DNA of 64,000 bases, from NCBI RefSeq assembly GCF_003217475.1, contig NZ_QJSP01000021.1, forward strand, positions 35,773-99,772, written 5' to 3'. The translations under genes were made by a program, and so were the position numbers. The DNA is from Williamsia limnetica (lineage in GTDB: Bacteria > Actinomycetota > Actinomycetes > Mycobacteriales > Mycobacteriaceae). Below are positions 9,333 to 18,056 of this stretch, piece after piece. The stretch's first letter is position 1, and each line of letters begins with the position of its first letter. The notes beneath the pieces were generated by a model that saw only the letters and a program-made list of their open reading frames with translations, did no database searches and was not told where the DNA came from.

Positions 9333-12300
9333 TCATTGACTCGGGACCTCATCCGGAGTGATACCAGCCTTCCAGAGCGCGTGGTACCTGCCAGTCAACG
9401 ACAAGAGTTCCGAATGAGTTCCGAGCTCGACGATCCGTCCCCCCGCGACCACTGCGATCCGATCTGCCCTGGCCGCGGTCGCCAGGCGGTGCGCGACGAT
9501 CACGGAACTGCGAGAGCCCGTCAGATGTCTGCCCGCCGCCATGACCCGGCGTTCGGTCGCCTGGTCGAGGGTCGCCGTCGCCTCGTCGAGCAGCAACAGG
9601 TCGGGGTTCACCAACTCTGCCCGGGCCAGTGCGATGAGCTGCCGCTGCCCCGATGACAAACCCTGGCCCCGTTCTCCGATGGGATGTGCCATTGCACCGG
9701 GGAGTTCGGCGATCATCGACAGAGCACCCACCGCGCGCGCCGCGGCGACGATCTCGTCGTGGCTCGCCCGCGGCCTGCCGAAGGCGATGTTCTCGGCGAC
9801 CGTGCCCGTGAACAAGTGCGGCTCCTGCGGCACGACGCCGAGCCTGGACCGGTAGTGACCGAGCCGGAAGTCCCTGATGTCCGTGCCGTCCATTCGGACA
9901 GATCCGGTGGTCGGGTCGTAGAAGCGGGCCAGGAGTTTGACGATCGTGGACTTGCCCGCGCCGGTTTCTCCGACGAGCGCGAGGGAGGTGCCTGCGGGTA
10001 AATCGAGATCGACATCCGAGAGGGCGTCGCGCACCGCGCCGGGATACCGGAATCCGACGCCGTCGAGGCGCGCGTGTCCGGCGAATCCGTGCTCGTCTGC
10101 TCGGGCTGCGCGCACGGATCCGGCTACGCCGTCGGGAGGCACGGATCCGGCTACGCCGGCGGGGGGCACGGTCCCGTCCGCGCCGTCCGGGCAGCGCACA
10201 CTGCTCCGGGTGGACAGCAGGTCGGAGATCCGCCGCAGACCCACCAGTGCCTGCTGGTATCCGTCGAAGACCTGTGACAGTTGCTGAACGGGCCCGAACA
10301 GCATCCCGAGGTACAGCACGAAGGCCACCAGGGTGCCCGGACTGGTCTCGCCCGCGGCCACCTGGTGTGCGCCGTAGGCGATCACGCCCGCCGTGGCCAG
10401 GTCGGACATGAGTGTGATGAACGGGAAGAAGATGGAGATGGCCTGCTGCGAAACCATGCGGGCGCGTACGTAGGCAGCTGCTCGTGCGGTGAACTGCGCC
10501 ATCGCGAAGCCGTCGTGACGGTATGCCTGCGTGGTACGCACGCCGCCCACGTTTTCCTGGAAGTCGGCGTTGACCTCGCTGACGAGTTCGCGGGATCGGG
10601 TGTAGGCGCGGGCGGCGATGCGCCGGAAGACGACCGTGGCGATGACAATCGGCGGGAAGACGGCGAGCATGAGCAGCCCGAGCGAGGCGTCGGTGAGGAT
10701 GAGTGCGACAGCGACGCCGACAAGCGTGAGCGAGCTGACTATCGCGGTCGACAACCCGGTCTGCAGGAACGTCGACAGAGCATCGACGTCGGTCGTCATC
10801 CTCGTCATGATGCGGCCCGACAGTTCGCGTTCGTAGTAGTCCAGGCCGAGGCGCTGCAGGTGCGCATAACTGCGGACCCGCAGGGCGTAGAGCACACGTT
10901 CCCCTGCCCGCGACGTGACCACGGTCATCACCGCGGCTGCGACGAAACCGATCGCCACCGCGCCCAGCCCGGCGCAGGCCGCGATCCACAGATGGCCGGA
11001 CTGTTCACTCGTCGCACCGTCGATGCCGTAGCGCGCGATGGTGGGGAAGGCGAGGGAGACCAGGGTGTCGATCGTGATGCAGACGACCACGAGTGCGAGG
11101 AGCCAGCGCACCGGACGCAGGAGTTGGCGCAGCGAGAAATCGGGCCGGTCGGCTCGTATCTCGGTGTCGTCGGCGGCGGGGTCCTCGGTCGCGGGTGGGA
11201 GGGCGGCGACGGAGTCGAGCAGTTCGGGAGTCGGTGCCATCGCCCCGAGGGCGCCGGACATGCCCCCTCCGCCGCGGACCCCGAGAGTTGCCGGTGCCGC
11301 CTGTCTGCGTCGTCGTTCGACGGGGGCGGGCGCGTCGGAGGGCCACAGCGCCTCGATGTCGACGGGCAGGTCCGAGAACTCGTCCTCGAGTTCATCGAAC
11401 TCGTCGACGTCGGTGCTCATCAGCGAACGGAACAGCGGGCAGCGTGCCGTGAGCTCCGCCTCGGTCCCGACGTCGATGATGCGGCCCGCGTCGAGGACAG
11501 CCACCCGGTCGGCGAGGGTGAGGGTCGATCGTCGGTGCGCCAGGATCAGCATCGTGCGGGTCGAGGTGCGCAGGTGCGTGAAGATGGCCGCCTCGGTCTG
11601 CGCGTCCACCGCGGACGTCGCATCGTCGAGGATCAAGATCCGCGGATCGGCGTACAGGGCCCTGGCCAGAGCGATGCGCTGGCGTTGACCACCGGACAGG
11701 GTGAGGCCTCGTTCACCGACGACCGACCGGTACCCATCCGCCAGGCCGTTGACGAAGCCGTCGGCGCGTGCCTTACGGGCTGCCGACTCGATACCTGGAG
11801 GTAGCGGGCCGTCTTTGTCGAACTTGCCGACGTGGGCGTTGGGCGCGATGTTGGCTGCGACCGTGTCCGAGTACAAGAATGGTTCGTCGAACACGACGCC
11901 GACGGCCGACCGCAGCTCCTCTGATGCCAGGTCGCCGACGTCGAATTCCCGACTCGACCCGCGCAACCGGACGCTTCCGGATTCGGGTCGGTAGAAGCGG
12001 TCGGCGAGCAGCGCCAGGGTGGACTTCCCCGACCCCGGTCGTCCGACCACCGCTACCACCTCACCGGGCGCGATGTCGAGATCGATCCCCGAGAGCACCG
12101 GGGCTGCGGCGCCGGGGTAGGTGAAGCCGACGTCGCGAAGGGTGAGGCCGAGAGGGCCGTCGGGGAGGCGGCCTGTCGCGGCGAGGCCGGGATCGGGTGG
12201 CTCGTCGATCACCTGGTAGACCCGCTCGACCGCGGCCCGGGCCAGTTGCGCGGACACCAGCAGGCTGGTCAGCAGACGTGCCAGCCCCGTCATGGTGGTC

Positions 12301-13175
12301 ACATAGGTCGCGAAGGCCAGGAAGGTCCCGACGGTGATGGACCCGTTCATCGTCAGGTAACCGCCCAACGCGATGACGGCGACCATGCCGATCTGGGGGA
12401 CCGCGGCGAGCGTCGGTGCGAACCGGGCGTTGATCTTCGCCGACCGCATCCGGCGCTCATAGAGTCGCCGGCCGAATCCGACCAGCTCGTCCACCGCGCG
12501 TTCTTCCTGACCGAAGCCCTTGACGACCCGGACGCCGGTGACGGTCTCTTCGACGTGCTGTGCCAGGTCGGCCGCCGACTGTTGTGCAGACCACGTCGCG
12601 GCGAAGAGCCTCTTGCGGCTCGCGAAAGCGACCACCGCTGCAGTCGGGATCACCAGCAGGGCAACAACCGTCAACACCGGTGAGAGATAGAACATCACGC
12701 CGAGGGCGAGGACGACCTGAACTGCTGCGCCGAGCGAGAGCGGGACCATGGCCAGCAAACCCTGTACGAGCTGCAGGTCCGTGATTGACCTCGAGACCAC
12801 CTGACCGGTGCGGATCTGGTCCTGCGCTGCGCCGCCGAGGCGGAGCACGCTGTTCAACAGCGACAACCGCAGCGAATTCTGGACATTGAGCGACAACCTG
12901 CCCGCGGTCAGGCGCCTGCCGTATTGGCAGCCGAAACGGACGACGGCGAGCACCGCCATGGCGCCTGCGATGGCCCCGATCGTGTACCCGTGCGACGCTG
13001 CGCCCGTCGCCTCGTCGATCGCTGCCTTGGTCAGCAGCGGCACGGTCAGGTCGATGAGGACGGCGAGGCCGGTGACGCTGAGGGTGATCGCGACGAGGCG
13101 GCGGTGCCGCAGACACTCACGGCCCAGTCTCCGAATCCAGCGATCGGTGAGCTGGGCCCCTCCGGGGCGGGTCAA
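9333..13175 (-). CDS. Fused single-chain ABC exporter (TMD-NBD-TMD-NBD)
   Basis: 1280 residues holding two complete half-transporters. First NBD: Walker A VGRPGSGKS, signature LSGGQRQRIALARAL, Walker B ILILDDATSAVD, in which Asp replaces the usual catalytic Glu. Second NBD: Walker A VGETGAGKS, a weak signature LSSGQRQLIALARAE, and canonical LLLLDEATATLD. This asymmetry, one degenerate and one competent ATP site, is typical of heterodimeric exporters such as the adjacent Rv1272c/Rv1273c pair of M. tuberculosis, here fused into one chain. A linker with repeated GVAGSV lies before the second NBD. TTG start overlaps the upstream stop. A 6-bp hairpin (9326-9343) sits at the stop. Substrate unknown; drug or lipid export is plausible. 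Confidence 0.9.
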   Translation of the reverse strand: MTRPGGAQLTDRWIRRLGRECLRHRRLVAITLSVTGLAVLIDLTVPLLTKAAIDEATGAASHGYTIGAIAGAMAVLAVVRFGCQYGRRLTAGRLSLNVQNSLRLSLLNSVLRLGGAAQDQIRTGQVVSRSITDLQLVQGLLAMVPLSLGAAVQVVLALGVMFYLSPVLTVVALLVIPTAAVVAFASRKRLFAATWSAQQSAADLAQHVEETVTGVRVVKGFGQEERAVDELVGFGRRLYERRMRSAKINARFAPTLAAVPQIGMVAVIALGGYLTMNGSITVGTFLAFATYVTTMTGLARLLTSLLVSAQLARAAVERVYQVIDEPPDPGLAATGRLPDGPLGLTLRDVGFTYPGAAAPVLSGIDLDIAPGEVVAVVGRPGSGKSTLALLADRFYRPESGSVRLRGSSREFDVGDLASEELRSAVGVVFDEPFLYSDTVAANIAPNAHVGKFDKDGPLPPGIESAARKARADGFVNGLADGYRSVVGERGLTLSGGQRQRIALARALYADPRILILDDATSAVDAQTEAAIFTHLRTSTRTMLILAHRRSTLTLADRVAVLDAGRIIDVGTEAELTARCPLFRSLMSTDVDEFDELEDEFSDLPVDIEALWPSDAPAPVERRRRQAAPATLGVRGGGGMSGALGAMAPTPELLDSVAALPPATEDPAADDTEIRADRPDFSLRQLLRPVRWLLALVVVCITIDTLVSLAFPTIARYGIDGATSEQSGHLWIAACAGLGAVAIGFVAAAVMTVVTSRAGERVLYALRVRSYAHLQRLGLDYYERELSGRIMTRMTTDVDALSTFLQTGLSTAIVSSLTLVGVAVALILTDASLGLLMLAVFPPIVIATVVFRRIAARAYTRSRELVSEVNADFQENVGGVRTTQAYRHDGFAMAQFTARAAAYVRARMVSQQAISIFFPFITLMSDLATAGVIAYGAHQVAAGETSPGTLVAFVLYLGMLFGPVQQLSQVFDGYQQALVGLRRISDLLSTRSSVRCPDGADGTVPPAGVAGSVPPDGVAGSVRAARADEHGFAGHARLDGVGFRYPGAVRDALSDVDLDLPAGTSLALVGETGAGKSTIVKLLARFYDPTTGSVRMDGTDIRDFRLGHYRSRLGVVPQEPHLFTGTVAENIAFGRPRASHDEIVAAARAVGALSMIAELPGAMAHPIGERGQGLSSGQRQLIALARAELVNPDLLLLDEATATLDQATERRVMAAGRHLTGSRSSVIVAHRLATAARADRIAVVAGGRIVELGTHSELLSLTGRYHALWKAGITPDEVPSQ

Positions 13176-13951
13176 CTAGACATCGGCCCGTCATGGCCGG
13201 AGACGATCTGGGGGCCGCCGCCCGAGACGATGTGCGGTGGTCCGCCTGCCGCGGGCCACGCCATGGGCGCAGGGCCGAACACCTTGCGAGAGTTGTTCAC
13301 GATGATCTTGCCCAGAGCGCGGTTGCCGACGCCGCCGATGACGGCCCCGAAACCTGCGGGAAGCAGCTTCCCGAACGCCAGCGGCAGCTTCTGCAATGTG
13401 TACTTCTTGAAGTAGGTCTTGACGAGTCGTTTGTTGAGGGTCTTGAGGACCGGGGTGGGGATGACGCCGCCGAAGGCCCGTGCCAGGTTGCCGGACTTCG
13501 CGCCCAGGGAATCGCGCACCACCGCGAGGCCGGACTCGCCGAGTGCGACGGTGAGCACGAGCGCTTTGCGGCGTTCCCGATCGGTGATCGGGATTCCGTG
13601 TACCTCGGCGACAGCCAGTGAGAGCAGCGCGGAGGCTTCGATGAAGAAGACCGTCTCGGCGCCCAGGGAGGCGAACGAGGCGATGGTCCCGATCCCGGGG
13701 AACGCGGCGGCGGCACCGACCGCCCCACCTGATCCGGTGACTGCCAGCAGGAATCGGTGCTCGAGCCGTTCGATGATCTGAGCGGGCGAATCGTAGGGGT
13801 GTTCGCGGCGCAGGCGGTTCACGAACTTGGCCACGGCAGGCGCCTGCAGGTGCTGAGCGTGGTCGACGAGGTTGTCGACAACGCCCTCGGTCTTGCGGGC
13901 GGCGCCGACGACCTGACCGTCGCCGATGGAGGAGATCTGTTTCTTTGCCAC
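13172..13951 (-). CDS. EcsC-like conserved protein
   Basis: A 259-residue protein of unknown function. The GTG at 13951 (VAKKQISSIGDGQVV) is chosen because AAGGAG lies upstream and it avoids a 38-base overlap with the GST gene; an ATG at 13996 is the alternative. Hydrophobic glycine/alanine-rich segments GSGGAVGAAAAFPGIGTIASF, VFFIEASALLSLAVAEV and LPAGFGAVIGGVGNRALGKIIVNNSRKVFG resemble the EcsC family, which is membrane-associated and often found near ABC transporters. The C-terminal tail is Gly/Pro-rich. It overlaps the fused ABC exporter start, suggesting joint expression. A similar protein neighbours kgd in M. tuberculosis (Rv1249c, from memory). Confidence 0.6.
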   Translation of the reverse strand: MAKKQISSIGDGQVVGAARKTEGVVDNLVDHAQHLQAPAVAKFVNRLRREHPYDSPAQIIERLEHRFLLAVTGSGGAVGAAAAFPGIGTIASFASLGAETVFFIEASALLSLAVAEVHGIPITDRERRKALVLTVALGESGLAVVRDSLGAKSGNLARAFGGVIPTPVLKTLNKRLVKTYFKKYTLQKLPLAFGKLLPAGFGAVIGGVGNRALGKIIVNNSRKVFGPAPMAWPAAGGPPHIVSGGGPQIVSGHDGPMSS

Positions 13952-13958
13952 GGGGAGT

Positions 13959-15011
13959 TCAGGCTCCTTGTCCGGCGGGTACGACTTCGCCGTCACGGGG
14001 TGGAGGCGGCGGGGTCCCGTCGCCGAAGGGTCTGCCGCCGAGTTCTTCGCGGTGGTGGGGGCTGCGCCAGTTGGACAGGTCGGGGCCGCGCGGCACGATC
14101 GCGGTGGGATTGATGTCGGTGTGAACCATGTAGTAGTGCTGCTTGATCTGGGTGAAGTCGACGGTGTCGCCGAAACCGGGGGTCTGGAACAGGTCGCGGG
14201 CGTACGCCCACAACACGGGCATCGCGCTCAATGTGCTGCGGTTGCATTTGAAGTGCCCGTGATAGACCGGATCGAATCGGACCAGTGTCGTGAACAGTCG
14301 GACGTCGGCCTCGGTGATGGTGTCGCTAACCAGGTATCGCTGTTCGCGTAAGCGGTCGGACAACTGGTCGAGACGTTCGAACAGCCGGTCGTAGGCGGTG
14401 TCGTATGCCCGCTGGTCGCCCGCGAACCCGCAGCGATAGACGCCGTTGTTGACGTCTTTGAAGATGACGTCGATGACGTCATCGATCTCCTCGCGCCGCT
14501 GCTCAGGGTATAGATCGGGCGCTCCCTCCCGGTGGTGCTCGACCCATTCGGTCGAGAAATCGAGGGTCATCTGGCGGAACTCGTTGGTTACCACCGCGCC
14601 GGTGGGGATGTCGACGATGGCGGGCACGGTGATGCCCCGCGGGTAGTCGGGGTAGCGCTTCAGGTAGGCGTCCTTGAGTCGCGGGATCCCGAGCACCGGG
14701 TCGACGCCGTCGGGGTCGAGGTCGAATGTCCAACTGTCGGAATCGTGGGTGGGTCCGCACATTCCCATCGACAGCACTGATTCGAGACCTAGCAGCCTGC
14801 GGACGATGATCGCGCGATTGGCCCACGGGCAGGCGCGCGCGACGATCAGCCGGTAACGGTCCGGTTCGACCGGGAAGGTCTCGCCTTCAGGGCCGATGCC
14901 GTCGCGGGTGATCCGGTTGTCGATGTAGTTCGTGTCACGGACGAACTCCTCCCCGGTGGTCACATAGCCGCCGGAAGACTCTGTCCCCGAATCTGCGTCC
15001 TCGTTGCTCAT
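13959..15011 (-). CDS. Xi-class glutathione S-transferase / S-glutathionyl-hydroquinone reductase-like
   Basis: 350 residues. The thioredoxin-like domain begins RYRLIVARACPWANRAIIVRRLLGL with the catalytic CPWA motif (Cys61), and the C-terminal helical domain contains YLVSDTITEADVRLFTTLVRFDPVYHGHFKCN, both diagnostic of the ECM4/YqjG family. These enzymes reductively remove the thiol from thiolated hydroquinones. Actinobacteria of this order make mycothiol rather than glutathione, so the physiological thiol may be mycothiol; that is inference. First gene of a minus-strand run with the EcsC-like and ABC genes, divergent from the PadR gene. Confidence 0.88.
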   Translation of the reverse strand: MSNEDADSGTESSGGYVTTGEEFVRDTNYIDNRITRDGIGPEGETFPVEPDRYRLIVARACPWANRAIIVRRLLGLESVLSMGMCGPTHDSDSWTFDLDPDGVDPVLGIPRLKDAYLKRYPDYPRGITVPAIVDIPTGAVVTNEFRQMTLDFSTEWVEHHREGAPDLYPEQRREEIDDVIDVIFKDVNNGVYRCGFAGDQRAYDTAYDRLFERLDQLSDRLREQRYLVSDTITEADVRLFTTLVRFDPVYHGHFKCNRSTLSAMPVLWAYARDLFQTPGFGDTVDFTQIKQHYYMVHTDINPTAIVPRGPDLSNWRSPHHREELGGRPFGDGTPPPPPRDGEVVPAGQGA

Positions 15012-15063
15012 CGCTCCCAGGGTAGTCGTTCCTCGCGGCTGGGCATCGAGGGTTCGGCGCGGT

Positions 15064-15081
15064 ATATTCCGTGCGGAGTAT
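15064..15081. promoter_or_regulatory. Inverted repeat, candidate PadR operator
   Basis: ATATTCC-GTGC-GGAGTAT is an 18-bp near-perfect inverted repeat (one mismatched pair) in an AT-rich patch 49 bp before the preferred PadR start, within the divergent GST/PadR spacer. A PadR repressor controlling its own operon would be expected to bind here. Inferred from symmetry only. Confidence 0.45.
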
Positions 15082-15129
15082 TTAGTTCGACCGGTGAGGA
15101 GTGGGTGGGTGTCACAAGGAGACCGGCGA

Positions 15130-15807
15130 GTGCGGGTTGAGTTGACCCCATTGGCGGTTCTCGTCCTGGGCTTGGCGGTCGAACGGCCGATGCACCCCTA
15201 CGAGATGTTCCAGACCCTTGTCGAACGCCGCGAAGACCGATTCGCGAAGCTGCGCCCTGGCTCGCTCTACCACACAGTGAACCGACTGCATGACCAGGAT
15301 CTGCTGCTCATCAGTGAGGTTCGGCGCGAGGGCAACCGACCCGAGCGGACGGTCTACTCGATCACCGACGAGGGCAAGGCGGCATTGAGTCGCAACATCG
15401 CCGACATGCTCGCCGAGCCGGCCGACGAGTACCCGGCCCTGTATCTGGCGCTGGCCGAAGCGCACACTCTCGGCCGTGGTGAGGTGATCGAGCTACTCGG
15501 ACAGCGATTGCACGCAATGCGCATTCGATTGAAGGCGATCGACGCCGAGGTCTCGCTCGCCGCAGCGCGGGATTTCCCGGAGATGTTCTCGCTCGACGCA
15601 GGATGTCGACGGGCCACGCTGGCAGCCCAGATCGAGTGGATCGAGAAATTGCGTGACCGTCTGGGGACGGGGGAACTCATGTGGCTCGACGAGTGGCACC
15701 GCCGAGCGGAGCACAGACATCACGGCGAGACGCACGACGACAACAAGCATCACGACGGCAAGGCACCGGCCCCGGGGTCGGACACACCAGCGAAGGACGA
15801 GGTCTGA
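15130..15807 (+). CDS. PadR-family regulator with a His-rich tail
   Basis: 225 residues from the GTG at 15130, which has AAGGAG eight bases upstream; a GTG at 15109 is possible. The PadR winged helix occupies residues ~1-90 (LAVLVLGLAVERPMHPYEMFQTLVERRE...LRPGSLYHTVNRLHDQDLL), followed by the Vir_C-like dimerisation helices. The C-terminal 40 residues are His/Asp-rich (HRRAEHRHHGETHDDNKHH), unusual for the family and a possible metal-binding or disordered extension. Three bases separate it from the MFS exporter gene, so it most likely represses that efflux pump. Confidence 0.85.
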   Translation: MRVELTPLAVLVLGLAVERPMHPYEMFQTLVERREDRFAKLRPGSLYHTVNRLHDQDLLLISEVRREGNRPERTVYSITDEGKAALSRNIADMLAEPADEYPALYLALAEAHTLGRGEVIELLGQRLHAMRIRLKAIDAEVSLAAARDFPEMFSLDAGCRRATLAAQIEWIEKLRDRLGTGELMWLDEWHRRAEHRHHGETHDDNKHHDGKAPAPGSDTPAKDEV

Positions 15808-15810
15808 TCG

Positions 15811-17343
15811 ATGAGCAGTCCCACCGCGGCTCCCACCGCCCCGATCACCACCAGGCCGTGGCTTGCGCTCGGCGCCCTCTGTATCGGCTTCTTCATGATC
15901 TTGGTCGACATGACCATCGTGGCGGTCGCTCAGCCCGCCATCCAACGGGCATTGGACACCGACGTCAACGGCGTGATCTGGGTGTCCAGTGCGTATCTGT
16001 TGACGTACGCGGTGCCGATGCTCGTGGCCGGCCGACTCGGTGACCGTTTCGGGCCCAAACGCATCTACCAACTCGGTCTCATCGTCTTCACTGTTGCCAG
16101 CGTGCTGTGCGGTTTGGCGCAGTCGATCGAGATGCTGATCCTCGCCCGCGGACTGCAGGGCGTCGGGGCAGCGCTGATCACGCCGCAGACGATGGCGCTC
16201 ATCACCAGGATGTTCCCGGCTCACAAACGTGGTGCGGCGATGGGCGTGTGGGGGACCGTGGCCGGTGTGGCCACCCTGCTCGGCCCGCTGGCAGGCGGCA
16301 TCCTGGTCGACGGCCTGGGCTGGGAATGGATCTTCTTCGTCAACGTCCCTGTCGGGATCCTCGGTCTGGCGCTGGCGTGGAAGTTGGTCCCGACCGTCGC
16401 GACCAACAAGCGGAGCTTCGATCTGATCGGGGTGGCGCTGAGCGGTATCGGCATGACCGCCTTGGTATTCGGCATCCAGGATGGCGAGAAATACCATTGG
16501 GCACCCTGGATTTGGACCCTCATCGTGGTCGGTCTCGCGGTCATGGGTCTGTTCGTGTACTGGCAGCACAAAATCCTGCAGGTGCGGTCGTCCGCCGAAC
16601 CCTTGGTGCCGTTGAAACTGTTCCTCGACCGCAATTTCTCGCTCGCGAGTCTCGGCATCGCCACGATGGGATTCGCCACGGCCGGGATGATGGTTCCGCT
16701 GATGTATTACCTGCAGCTGGTCGGGGGGCTGTCCCCGACGGAGTCGGCCGTGGTGACGGTACCCATGGCTGTCCTGACCGGCGTGCTCGCCCCGATCGTC
16801 GGCCGCCAGGTCGACAAGGTCAATCCGCGCAACATCATCGCGACAGCACTGCTGCTCAACGCGATCGCGATCGCTTGGCTCGGCGTGATCGCCACCCCGA
16901 CCACGCCGATCTGGCAGCTGCTTCTGCCGGTCTCGCTGATGGGTATCGCGAGCTCCGGCATCTGGGCTCCGCTGGGTGCCACCGCCACCCGAAATCTGCC
17001 GATGAGCAGCGCAGGCGCCGGGGCCGGCGTGTACAACACGACCCGACTGATCGGCTCCGTCCTCGGTAGTGCCGCTGTCGGAGCTCTGATGCAGACCCGC
17101 ATCGCCGCCGAGGTGCCTCAGTTCGGTGCCCAGTCGATGGATGCGGTCGTGGGCCAACTGCCCGAGGCGGTGCGGGACGGGTTCTCGTCGGCCATGGGTC
17201 AGTCGCTGCTGCTGCCTGCGGCGGCGCTGTTGCTGGGTGTCCTGGCCGCAGCCTTCATGGCGAGGCCGCGGCACATGGTGCCGCAGCCCGAAGGTGAGCC
17301 GGTCGTCACGGGGCCTGTCGGGTCTGCTGCCGTACGGGATTGA
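15811..17343 (+). CDS. MFS drug exporter, DHA2 (EmrB/QacA) family
   Basis: 510 residues with about 14 predicted transmembrane helices. MFS motif A is GRLGDRFGPKRIY; the antiporter motif C region is GVWGTVAGVATLLGPLAGGILV; DMTIVAVAQPAIQRAL marks helix 1 of the DHA2 group. These are proton-driven multidrug exporters. It forms an operon with the PadR gene, spaced by three bases. In M. tuberculosis a similar transporter (Rv1250) also lies close to kgd. Substrate not determinable. Confidence 0.9.
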   Translation: MSSPTAAPTAPITTRPWLALGALCIGFFMILVDMTIVAVAQPAIQRALDTDVNGVIWVSSAYLLTYAVPMLVAGRLGDRFGPKRIYQLGLIVFTVASVLCGLAQSIEMLILARGLQGVGAALITPQTMALITRMFPAHKRGAAMGVWGTVAGVATLLGPLAGGILVDGLGWEWIFFVNVPVGILGLALAWKLVPTVATNKRSFDLIGVALSGIGMTALVFGIQDGEKYHWAPWIWTLIVVGLAVMGLFVYWQHKILQVRSSAEPLVPLKLFLDRNFSLASLGIATMGFATAGMMVPLMYYLQLVGGLSPTESAVVTVPMAVLTGVLAPIVGRQVDKVNPRNIIATALLLNAIAIAWLGVIATPTTPIWQLLLPVSLMGIASSGIWAPLGATATRNLPMSSAGAGAGVYNTTRLIGSVLGSAAVGALMQTRIAAEVPQFGAQSMDAVVGQLPEAVRDGFSSAMGQSLLLPAAALLLGVLAAAFMARPRHMVPQPEGEPVVTGPVGSAAVRD

Positions 17344-17401
17344 CCAGTGGTGACGCGTTGCGCGGTTGACGACTGTGCCGCTCCGATATGTACTGTGCGC
17401 C

Positions 17402-18046
17402 ATGCGCAGTGACGTCCCCGGATCACGACGATTGTCGATGGAGGACCGGCGTGCGCAGTTGATCAACTGCGCACTGGCGCTGGCCGATCGCGGGGGGATG
17501 AGCGCGGTCACCGTGCGCGGCGTGGCCGAGGAGGCAAAGGTCTCCCTCGGGGTGGTGCACTACTGCTTCGACGACAAGGAGCAACTCGTCGCGGCGATGA
17601 TCGAGAAGGTGGTCGCCGAACAACTGGAGGCTCTGCTGGGGTCGGTGCCGACCGGGAACCTGGGCACCGGCCGAGAAGCCTTGCGGGAGTGGATACAAGA
17701 AGCTCTCATCGCGGTGTGGCGCCGGGCGTCGGAGTTTCCGAATCGCTGGTTGTTGATGCTCGAATCCATGTTGTTCTCGCTGCGGCAACCGACCGAGTCG
17801 GCATCGGCAGGACAAGCGGAGATGCAGAACGAGATCGCCGAAAAGTACGGACACGCCTATCTCCGCGAGATCGGGGACCGCTGCGAGATGCGGTGGGACG
17901 TGTCCGAGCGCGTTCTTGTCCGCTCTGCGCTGCAGACTTTGTTCGGCACGGTGCAGTGGTGGCTCGTCGACCGCGACGACGACGCCGCGCTGGCGTCCCT
18001 CGCCCAGATCGCCGGCTGGATCGCTGCGAGCGCCACACCGCGCTGA
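17402..18046 (+). CDS. TetR-family regulator with an internal perfect palindrome
   Basis: 214 residues from the ATG at 17402 (MRSDVPGSRRLSMEDRRAQL). The helix-turn-helix is MSAVTVRGVAEEAKVSLGVVHYCFDDKEQLVAAMI. The C-terminal domain is a TetR ligand-binding fold of unknown specificity. The gene follows the MFS exporter by 58 bp and converges on the molybdopterin oxidoreductase gene with a 10-bp gap. A perfect 24-bp palindrome lies at codons ~17-25; see its entry. Targets unknown: the exporter upstream is the obvious candidate. Confidence 0.85.
   Translation: MRSDVPGSRRLSMEDRRAQLINCALALADRGGMSAVTVRGVAEEAKVSLGVVHYCFDDKEQLVAAMIEKVVAEQLEALLGSVPTGNLGTGREALREWIQEALIAVWRRASEFPNRWLLMLESMLFSLRQPTESASAGQAEMQNEIAEKYGHAYLREIGDRCEMRWDVSERVLVRSALQTLFGTVQWWLVDRDDDAALASLAQIAGWIAASATPR
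17451..17474. repeat. Perfect 24-bp palindrome inside the TetR coding sequence
   Basis: GTGCGCAGTTGA followed directly by its exact complement (centre GATC at 17461-17464). The same TGCGCAGT octamer occurs at the gene's start (17404-17411), and a TGCGC/GCGCA pair flanks the start ATG. It could be an intragenic autoregulatory operator; coding constraint alone would rarely give 12 matching pairs. Confidence 0.6.
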
Positions 18047-18056
18047 CGTACGCGAG

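Noticed and set aside
10281..11804. 507-codon frame antisense to the ABC exporter
   Set aside because: Shadow of the exporter; composition typical of antisense high-GC frames.
15493..17511. A 672-codon open frame antisense to the MFS exporter and PadR end
   Set aside because: High-GC codon bias leaves antisense frames open; the translation is Arg/His/Gln/Asp-rich, without family motifs, and fully overlaps a clear 14-helix transporter.
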